Shown piece after piece: positions 51,764 to 57,407 of a DNA stretch of 57,407 nucleotides. Every line of letters starts with the position of its first letter. Within the stretch, counting starts at the first letter, position 1. Position numbers and translations under genes: made by a program. The notes under the pieces were generated by a model. The model did no database searches, had not been told where the DNA came from, and saw only the letters and a program-made list of their open reading frames with translations. Origin of the DNA: an uncultured Verrucomicrobiota bacterium (GTDB lineage: Bacteria > Verrucomicrobiota > Verrucomicrobiia > Opitutales > Opitutaceae); contig CAJXQX010000017.1 of the NCBI GenBank assembly GCA_913058185.1, forward strand, positions 1 through 57,407. The letters are read 5' to 3'.

Positions 51764-52786
51764 CTAGCCGCCCAAATAACTCATCTCGGGTTTATCGCTC
51801 TTCTGTCCCGTTAACGCCTGGTCCGCTCGTTCGTCCGAATAGCGGTCAACTCGACCGCTCCAAATATTTGAAATATAAAGTGTTAGCGCTTCCTGATCGG
51901 CTCCTTTGCGCAGCTCAGCCAGCACATCCCAACCCAAAGAGCTGAAGAGGCAGGTGTGCAGTCGGCCATTGACGGACAATCGAGCCCGGTGGCAGTCCTT
52001 ACAAAATGGCTCCGTGATCGAAGCAATGATTCCTATTTCGCCCGATCCATCCGTGTAGCGGTAACGCGCTGCCACTTCGCCCCGGTAAGCAGGCTCGACG
52101 GGCTCGATGGGCCAGCGTGCATTGATCCGCGATACAATCTCCTGGGCTGGAACAACTTCTTCAGCATTCCAGCCGTTGGTGTTACCCACGTCCATGAATT
52201 CGATAAACCGCAAGGTTTGCCCGCGTTCGCGGAAATAGGCCGCCAAATCTTCCACCTCGTGGTCGTTTATCCCCCGCCTAACCGCAGTGTTGATCTTGAT
52301 CGGCAAACCCAGCGCGCTGGCCTCATCGATCGCCGCCAAAACCTTACGCGAATCGAGTCCGAGACCGTTCATTTTCCCTGCGGTCTCTGCCGCAAGCGAA
52401 TCGACCGAAACATTGAGGCGATCGAGACCGGCATCCCGCAGCGCCTCAGCATAGCGACCGAGCAACCATCCATTGGTGGTCAATGCCACCTCGGGCAGGC
52501 CCACCTCAGATTTCAAGCGACGCACGATCTCTGTCAAGTCCTTACGTAGCAATGGTTCACCACCCGTGAGTCGGATTTTGGTCACGCCTAATTCCACGAA
52601 TGATCGGGCGATTTGCACAATCTCGTCGGCGGACATGAGTTGAAGATCATGCAGAAACGGATAATCCGCCCCAAAAACCTCCTTGGGCATGCAATAAGGA
52701 CACCGAAAGTTGCAACGATCCGTAACCGAAATCCGCAGATCACGTAGGGGGCGGGCGAGTTTATCGGTGACGTTGATGGTGGACAC
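51764..52786 (-). CDS. moaA: GTP 3',8-cyclase MoaA
   Basis: The radical SAM cluster Cys25-x3-Cys29-x2-Cys32 (DRCNFRCPYC) is followed by TGGEPLLRKDL, and by the second iron-sulfur cluster near the C-terminus (FCKDCHRARLSVNGRLHTC). The C-terminus ends with Gly-Gly, required in MoaA. It converts GTP to 3',8-cH2GTP, the first step of molybdopterin synthesis. 340 residues, ATG. Divergent from moeA with a 122-bp intergenic region containing a palindrome. Confidence 0.95.
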   Translation of the reverse strand: MSTINVTDKLARPLRDLRISVTDRCNFRCPYCMPKEVFGADYPFLHDLQLMSADEIVQIARSFVELGVTKIRLTGGEPLLRKDLTEIVRRLKSEVGLPEVALTTNGWLLGRYAEALRDAGLDRLNVSVDSLAAETAGKMNGLGLDSRKVLAAIDEASALGLPIKINTAVRRGINDHEVEDLAAYFRERGQTLRFIEFMDVGNTNGWNAEEVVPAQEIVSRINARWPIEPVEPAYRGEVAARYRYTDGSGEIGIIASITEPFCKDCHRARLSVNGRLHTCLFSSLGWDVLAELRKGADQEALTLYISNIWSGRVDRYSDERADQALTGQKSDKPEMSYLGG

Positions 52787-52852
52787 AGGGGCTTATTACA
52801 TGACGCGATTTTGGGCGGACACAACCCCTCTACGCCATAAATCGAATGCTGG

Positions 52853-52867
52853 CCGAGTTGAACTCGG
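52853..52867. promoter_or_regulatory. 15-bp palindrome between moaA and moeA
   Basis: CCGAGTT G AACTCGG is a perfect 7-bp inverted repeat around one G, in the divergent moaA/moeA region and 42 bp upstream of the moeA ATG. A candidate operator for the molybdenum cofactor genes. No Moco riboswitch is evident in the short leader. Confidence 0.4.
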
Positions 52868-52908
52868 AGTTGCCGCCGGTCGGTAATAATCAACACTGTT
52901 CGCCTACT

Positions 52909-54123
52909 ATGCTTTCAAGCCCCGCCGAAGCCTCCGCCACGATCGCCCAACATTTGCCTAAAATGCCGGTGGAGGATTGTGGTATCGAAGCCGCCCACGG
53001 CCGGGTGTTGCGCTCCGCCATCGTCGCTGATCGACCGATGCCGGTATTCGACCGCGTTACGATGGATGGATTTGCCGTGCGCGCGGCCGACTTCGGGACC
53101 GATAAAAACGCATCCGCCGAGGTCGTCGGATTTCAAGCTGCCGGCATGATTGCTCGAACCCTCAGCAAGCCCGGCACCGCGATCGAAATCGCCACCGGGG
53201 CCGTGCTCAGCGCAGGCGCCGATGCCATCGTGCCCTACGAAGATGCCGACCGCGATGGTGACCGCATCCGCCTGCGCGAAGGCGCTCCCCGCATCGCTGG
53301 CCAAAACATTCACCGCTGCGGCTCAGATTGCGCCGCCGGCAAAGAGCTCGTCGCTCCCGGGACTGTCTTGACCGGCCGCGAGATCGCCGTCGCCGCGAGC
53401 ACCGGGTGCAGCCGACTGCAGGTCTCCGCTCGACCCAGCATCGCGGTCGTCGCTACGGGAGACGAGTTGATCGATGTCGGTATCCCTCAGATCGCTCCGC
53501 ATCAGATCCGAAAGTCCAACGACTACGCGCTGCGGGCTGCCCTGGACCAAAGCCACTTGGCCGGACGCATCGAGCGTTTTCATATCCGCGATCATCGCAC
53601 CGAAATCGAAGCGGCGCTGGGCCAAATTCTAGCCGAGTTCGATGTCGTGATCCTCACCGGCGGCGTTTCGAAGGGTAAAAAAGACCATGTGCCCGCGGTC
53701 CTGGCTGACCTCGGTGCCACCGAGCGACTCCGAGGCATCGCCCAACGTCCCGGCAAGCCCCTGTGGTTTGGCACCACCTCGAGAAATACGCCGATCTTCG
53801 CCCTGCCCGGCAATCCGGTTTCCACCTACACCTGTCTGCACCGTTATGTCTTCCCGGCGCTCCGCCAAATGGCCGACGCGAACCCCGTCGAATGCGAAAC
53901 GGTTTGTCTGACCGAAGCATTTAAATTTCCGCGACCACTAGCTTTCATGCTCCCGGTTAAACTCACCACCGACGAACAAGGCCAACGCGGTGCGCATCCC
54001 GCCGCCTTCAACACTTCCGGCGACCTCGGAGGCCTGCTCAACACCGATGGATTCGTGGAACTCGCGGCGGACAAAACCGAATTCCCCGCCGGCCACCCGG
54101 CTAAACTCTGGCGTTGGATCTGA
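52909..54123 (+). CDS. moeA: Molybdopterin molybdenumtransferase MoeA
   Basis: 404 residues with the MoeA landmarks: RPMPVFDRVTMDGFAVRAAD, IEIATGAVLSAGADAIVPYE, RRCGSD-like HRCGSDCAAGKELVAPGTVL, and the MogA-like domain with VVATGDELID, ILTGGVSKGKKDHVP and LPGNPVSTYTCLHRYV, followed by domain IV. It inserts molybdate into adenylated molybdopterin. ATG 52909 starts the conserved SSPAEAS part; the upstream ORF to 52846 is not conserved. First of a plus-strand series moeA-moaC-moaD-moaE. Confidence 0.93.
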   Translation: MLSSPAEASATIAQHLPKMPVEDCGIEAAHGRVLRSAIVADRPMPVFDRVTMDGFAVRAADFGTDKNASAEVVGFQAAGMIARTLSKPGTAIEIATGAVLSAGADAIVPYEDADRDGDRIRLREGAPRIAGQNIHRCGSDCAAGKELVAPGTVLTGREIAVAASTGCSRLQVSARPSIAVVATGDELIDVGIPQIAPHQIRKSNDYALRAALDQSHLAGRIERFHIRDHRTEIEAALGQILAEFDVVILTGGVSKGKKDHVPAVLADLGATERLRGIAQRPGKPLWFGTTSRNTPIFALPGNPVSTYTCLHRYVFPALRQMADANPVECETVCLTEAFKFPRPLAFMLPVKLTTDEQGQRGAHPAAFNTSGDLGGLLNTDGFVELAADKTEFPAGHPAKLWRWI

Positions 54124-54161
54124 GCTCACCTCAGCAATCGTAATTCCAAAATTTCAAAAAA

Positions 54162-54650
54162 GTGCTCTCGCATCTCGATAAAAACAACCAACCCCGCATG
54201 GTCGATGTCGGCGCCAAAGCCGTCACCCGCCGAACGGCTCACGCCCAAACCATCGTGCACTTACCCGAGCCCCTCGCTCGGTTGCTCGAAGGCGACGAGA
54301 TCGTGGGCAAAAAAGGCCCGATTTTTCAGACTGCAAGTCTCGCCGGAATCATGGCGGCTAAACGCACCAGTGAGTTGATTCCTCTTTGTCATCCACTGCC
54401 GATGGAAGACTGTGCCGTCGACCTGAAGCCCCGCGAACCTGCCGCCGACGGTTCGGTCGAAATCGAGATAGATTGCCGCGTCGCTGTAACCGCCAAAACC
54501 GGCGCCGAGATGGAAGCCTTAACCGGCGCGAGCATCGCGGCGTTAACCCTCTACGACATGGGCAAAGCCGTGAGCAAAGACATCGTGATCCGCGAAACCA
54601 AACTCATCGCCAAATCCGGCGGCAAATCCGACTTCCAAGCTGAAGCATGA
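54162..54650 (+). CDS. moaC: Cyclic pyranopterin monophosphate synthase MoaC
   Basis: 162 residues: MVDVGAKAVTRRTAHAQTIV, then GPIFQTASLAGIMAAKRTSE, LIPLCHPLPMEDCAVDL and the closing TGAEMEALTGASIAALTLYD, MGKAVSKDIVIRETKLIAKS. It rearranges the MoaA product to cyclic pyranopterin monophosphate. GTG start at 54162, 38 bp after moeA, and the stop overlaps the moaD start by four bases. Confidence 0.95.
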   Translation: MLSHLDKNNQPRMVDVGAKAVTRRTAHAQTIVHLPEPLARLLEGDEIVGKKGPIFQTASLAGIMAAKRTSELIPLCHPLPMEDCAVDLKPREPAADGSVEIEIDCRVAVTAKTGAEMEALTGASIAALTLYDMGKAVSKDIVIRETKLIAKSGGKSDFQAEA

Positions 54651-54889
54651 AAACGATCACGGTAAAATACTTCGCCATTCTACGCGAACAACGCGGCCTC
54701 GCCGAAGAATCGCTCAGCACCGAGGCCGCAGACGCCCAATCGCTCTATAACGCACTCCAAACCGCCCACGGCTTCACCCTCCCCGTCGACCGTCTCCGCG
54801 CCGCCGTAAACGGCGAGTTCCGATCCTGGCCCGCCCCGCTCAAAGACGGCGACGAAGTCGTATTCATCCCCCCCGTCGCCGGCGGGTAA
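54647..54889 (+). CDS. moaD: Molybdopterin synthase sulfur carrier subunit MoaD
   Basis: 80 residues of the ubiquitin-like fold, starting TVKYFAILREQRGLAEE and ending FIPPVAGG with the C-terminal Gly-Gly that is thiocarboxylated. It gives sulfur to precursor Z together with MoaE. Overlaps moaC by 4 bp (ATGA), indicating translational coupling. Confidence 0.95.
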   Translation: MKTITVKYFAILREQRGLAEESLSTEAADAQSLYNALQTAHGFTLPVDRLRAAVNGEFRSWPAPLKDGDEVVFIPPVAGG

Positions 54890-54898
54890 ATTACTAGC

Positions 54899-55357
54899 AT
54901 GTCTTTCAAAATTTCAGACGATTCCATTGTCATCGATGAATTCGCTTCTCGCCTAAGTCATGCGCAAGCCGGGGCATGCGCGACGTTCGAGGGGTGGGTG
55001 CGCAATCACAATGAGGGGCAAGCTGTCGCGGCCCTCGAATACGAAGCTTATGCCGAACTCGCGGAGGCTGAGGGCAGTCGTATCATGACGGAAGCGTGCG
55101 AAAAGTTCGACCTGCTGGCCGCTGAGGCCGTCCATCGCGTCGGACATCTCCAAATCGGCGACATGGCGGTTTGGGTCGGCGTTGCCGCTGCTCATCGGGG
55201 ACCGGCGTTCGATGCCTGCCGCTTTATCATCGATGAACTGAAGTCCCGCGTGCCCATCTGGAAGAAAGAACACTACGTCGCCGGCACCTCTGCTTGGATC
55301 AACTGTTCAACCAAAGGTGATTTTGCCCAAAACACCTCGGCTCCTGACTCCGCTTGA
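54899..55357 (+). CDS. moaE: Molybdopterin synthase catalytic subunit MoaE
   Basis: 152 residues: GACATFEGWVRNHNEGQAVA and LEYEAYAELAEAEGSRIMTE, then VHRVGHLQIGDMAVWVGVAA, AHRGPAFDACRFIIDELKSR and PIWKKEHYVAG, the Lys-Lys-Glu active-site motif. It uses MoaD thiocarboxylate to make the dithiolene of molybdopterin. ATG 54899, nine bases after moaD stop. Confidence 0.95.
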   Translation: MSFKISDDSIVIDEFASRLSHAQAGACATFEGWVRNHNEGQAVAALEYEAYAELAEAEGSRIMTEACEKFDLLAAEAVHRVGHLQIGDMAVWVGVAAAHRGPAFDACRFIIDELKSRVPIWKKEHYVAGTSAWINCSTKGDFAQNTSAPDSA

Positions 55358-56046
55358 CCGAACCTGATTCGGGTGCGGCCAAACCGCTCATTATTTTTGA
55401 TGTGGATGGCACGCTGATCGGCGGGGAATCCTACGACTGGAGCGCATTCGAGGCGGCATTTCTCGAGGTCACGGGCGCACCGTTCCCGCCCGGATTCTTC
55501 GATCGAATCACCGAGGTCACTGCGACGGCCATTATCCGCACCGCGTTACCGGAGCTGGATGACGATGCGCTACAATTGACCATCACCCGGGTTTCCGCCG
55601 GGTATCGAGACCGCTTGGCCCGCGATATTATCGCGCACCCCGAGGCTTTTCCCGCCACTCTTGGAGCGGTCGAACTACTAGCCCGGCTCCAGCAGGAAGG
55701 TTTCGATTGCGCCATCGCCACGGGTGATTGGTTCGACTCAATCAGCCTCAAACTCAACGCCGCCAAAATCCCGTGGCGCGGGCTCCCGATGGCCACGAGC
55801 GTGGACCGGCCGATCCGCTCCCAAATCATCACCCTCGCCGCGGAACGGGCACAGCGAGCCGTCGGGGATGCGATCTACGTGGGAGACGGCACCTGGGATC
55901 TACGGGCGACTCAGACCTTAAACATTCCGTTTATCGGATGCGGTAAAAACATCGACCAACTGAAGGCTGCGGGGACTGAATTTGCGGTCCCTGATCTGAA
56001 GCCAGATGCTTTCTTCGCCATCTTGAATCAGCTGTCTCAAACTTGA
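55354..56046 (+). CDS. HAD-superfamily hydrolase
   Basis: 230 residues. Motif I LIIFDVDGTLIGG with nucleophile Asp16 and Asp18, motif II in CAIATGDW, and motif IV IYVGDGTWDLRATQ. The helical cap between 20 and 90 is that of phosphoglycolate phosphatase-like enzymes. TTG start at 55354, overlapping the moaE stop. It is translationally coupled to the Moco operon, but a role in that pathway is not known; it may dephosphorylate a small metabolite. Confidence 0.85.
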   Translation: MTEPDSGAAKPLIIFDVDGTLIGGESYDWSAFEAAFLEVTGAPFPPGFFDRITEVTATAIIRTALPELDDDALQLTITRVSAGYRDRLARDIIAHPEAFPATLGAVELLARLQQEGFDCAIATGDWFDSISLKLNAAKIPWRGLPMATSVDRPIRSQIITLAAERAQRAVGDAIYVGDGTWDLRATQTLNIPFIGCGKNIDQLKAAGTEFAVPDLKPDAFFAILNQLSQT

Positions 56047-56206
56047 AACGCCTCGCCGTCTCATTCCGAAAACAGACATCGAGAACGGCAATCGCACAAA
56101 TTTTCAGAAAAATTCATCACTTCCGGAGTTGTCGGGGCGACCCAACGCGTTTAGGATTCGACTACGCGGGAAAACTCTTCCGGCCACCAAACCTCACCAG
56201 TCCATC

Positions 56207-57355
56207 ATGATTTGCTACGTCCCCGCTGAGACCGTCTCAGGCGAACTCCGCACCGCTCTCACCCCCACCACCGCCGCCGCGCTCACCAAACTTGGCCTCA
56301 CCGTTCAGGCCGAGGCCGGGCTCGGTACGGCCAGTCGGTATTCGGATGACAAATACACCAAGGCTGGCGTCGAACTCGTCGGCGATCCGGCCGCAGCCCT
56401 CGGGGCGGCAGACCTCGTCCTGCGCGTGCGCAAGCCGTCCCCGGAACAAATAGCCGCCCTCAAACCCGGTGCGGTCCACTTAAGTTTCCTCGACCCCTTC
56501 AATGAATCCGCGTTGCTGGAAAACTTCGCCGAAGCGAAGGCCAGTGCCGTGAGTCTCGAAATGATTCCCCGCACAACCCTGGCGCAGAAGATGGATGCCC
56601 TGAGCTCGCAAGCCTCGCTGGGCGGTTACGCCGCGGTCATGCAGGCAGCGGCCCGCATTCGCAGTGCATTGCCGATGATGATGACGCCCGCCGGAACCAT
56701 CATGCCGTGTCGCGTTTTTGTCATCGGAGCAGGTGTCGCCGGACTCCAGGCCATCGCCACCGCCAAACGACTGGGCGCTCGCATCGAGGCCTTTGATACG
56801 CGCCCCGTGGCGGAGGAACAGGTCAAATCCCTCGGGGCCAAGTTCGTTAAAATCGATCTGGGTGACACCGGCCAAACAGCCGGCGGTTACGCCAAACAAC
56901 TCACTCCCAAACAGGTCGCAAAACAACAGGCGGGCATGGCTAAAGTCTGCGCTCAATCCGATATCGTGATCACCACCGCCAAGGTGTTTGGTTGCAAGGC
57001 CCCGATCCTCCTGACCGAGGAGATGATTGCCGGCATGAAAGCTGGCAGTGTGATCGTCGACCTGGCGCTGGAAACCGGCGGCAACGTCGAAGGCGCTGTT
57101 CCAGGGGAAGATGTGGTAACCGCCAATGGTGCCACCATTCTCGGCGATACTTCGCTGGAAAACAGCGTGGCCACTCACGCCTCCCAAGTTCTGGCCGCCA
57201 ACTTCGCTGCCTGGATCACCCACTTTTGGGATGAGGAAACCAAGACCCTAAAATTGGACCGTAAAGACGAAATCCTCCAAGGCTGTCTCATCACTCACGA
57301 TGGCGCCATCGTCCACGAACGTTTTGGGAAAAAAGCTGAAAAGCTGAAAAGCTGA
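56207..57355 (+). CDS. pntA: NAD(P) transhydrogenase subunit alpha, part 1
   Basis: 382 residues of the soluble NAD-binding domain I: PAETVSGELRTALTPTTAAA, the Rossmann turn VFVIGAGVAGLQAIATAKRL, EAFDTRPVAEEQVKSLGAKF, then VITTAKVFGCKAPILLTEEM and VDLALETGGNVEGAVPGEDV. It lacks the membrane segment, so the alpha subunit is split, with PntA part 2 and PntB expected beyond the window. The complex moves hydride between NADH and NADP coupled to proton transfer. ATG 56207 chosen, matching the family start. The adapter begins 26 bp after the stop. Confidence 0.92.
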   Translation: MICYVPAETVSGELRTALTPTTAAALTKLGLTVQAEAGLGTASRYSDDKYTKAGVELVGDPAAALGAADLVLRVRKPSPEQIAALKPGAVHLSFLDPFNESALLENFAEAKASAVSLEMIPRTTLAQKMDALSSQASLGGYAAVMQAAARIRSALPMMMTPAGTIMPCRVFVIGAGVAGLQAIATAKRLGARIEAFDTRPVAEEQVKSLGAKFVKIDLGDTGQTAGGYAKQLTPKQVAKQQAGMAKVCAQSDIVITTAKVFGCKAPILLTEEMIAGMKAGSVIVDLALETGGNVEGAVPGEDVVTANGATILGDTSLENSVATHASQVLAANFAAWITHFWDEETKTLKLDRKDEILQGCLITHDGAIVHERFGKKAEKLKS

Positions 57356-57380
57356 CAGCTGAAATCAACCCTCCCTCCCT

Positions 57381-57407
57381 CTGTCTCTTATACACATCTC
57401 CGAGCCC
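57381..57407. other. Illumina Nextera adapter (Tn5 mosaic end) left at the contig end
   Basis: The last 27 bases are CTGTCTCTTATACACATCT (the 19-bp Tn5 mosaic end used in Nextera) followed by CCGAGCCC, the start of the Nextera read-2 adapter. This is a library artefact, so the last genomic base is at or before 57380. Confidence 0.97.

Noticed and set aside
57381-57399. A Tn5 insertion.
   Set aside because: The mosaic end is directly followed by the synthetic adapter sequence and the contig ends there; no transposon genes are near.

Overview
The window reads as a chromosomal segment of a Gram-negative, GC-rich bacterium that I would place in the Verrucomicrobia, probably near Opitutaceae. This is inferred from protein style: an ECF sigma factor beside a membrane Ser/Thr kinase with a beta-propeller, DUF1080, DUF6958-type, PEP-CTERM and SWIB-domain proteins, a TonB/ExbD flavour, many GTG/TTG starts, and palindromic 'tgtagCCGGGGTC' repeats. 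There are no rRNA, tRNA, CRISPR, phage or transposase genes. Outer-membrane functions (TonB receptor, LpxR-type lipid A deacylase, DUF481 barrel) support a diderm envelope.

Layout. 1-3.3 kb: 3' end of a sigma factor and a kinase/propeller protein. 3.3-6.6 kb: a small minus-strand gene, then an ECF sigma / anti-sigma / DUF4097 operon. 6.6-11.9 kb: a three-repeat protein with a histone-H1-like tail, small conserved proteins, an esterase, a flavin-split-barrel protein, an RsuA-type pseudouridine synthase and a cytochrome b562-like protein. 11.9-17 kb: DUF1080 protein, TonB-dependent receptor, toxin-antitoxin pair, YhbY, TonB. 17-24.3 kb: a large GT-C-like membrane protein flanked by diverged 65-nt repeats, RsgA, a phosphoesterase, a hydroxyacid dehydrogenase, Apt and a glycosidase-like protein. 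24.3-25.8 kb: remnant of a type IV pilus/type II secretion assembly operon. 25.8-31.8 kb: membrane protein, aldo/keto reductase, cysteine synthase, DsbD/ScsB-like reductase, a secreted ExbD-like protein. 31.9-43.9 kb: esterases and a lipase, two DMT transporters, tandem PPK2 kinase, SWIB protein, TerC, GH113-like protein, Nudix hydrolase, DUF1223, DUF481. 44-50 kb: methyltransferase, LpxR-like protein, SIS and BadF-type sugar proteins. 50.2-51.7 kb: a broken autotransporter-like PEP-CTERM gene. 51.8-57.4 kb: a molybdenum cofactor cluster (moaA divergent from moeA-moaC-moaD-moaE), then a HAD phosphatase and pntA. The last 27 bases are Illumina Nextera adapter, not genome.

The most striking property is the number of broken genes. 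I find in-frame stops in five conserved or well-formed genes (kinase, the 3.4-3.8 kb gene, pilP-like, cysM-like, DUF1223) and one or more frameshifts in six (sigma factor, DUF4097, ParE-type toxin, DUF1223 again, and twice in the autotransporter). In each case the correct frame resumes recognisably after the lesion. Two of the indels sit in short homopolymers, and the contig end carries unremoved adapter, so uncorrected sequence error is a serious explanation. Genuine gene decay is the alternative, and is best supported at the pilus locus, where neighbouring genes are also missing.

No clearly new multi-gene defence or biosynthetic system is visible. The best leads for new biology are the triple-repeat/H1-tail protein, the BIME-like palindromic repeat clusters, the diverged duplication flanking the GT-C-like gene, the TTCAGAGG boxes in front of the SWIB gene and the soluble secreted ExbD-like protein. 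All domain calls come from reading the translated sequence by eye; no database search was run.
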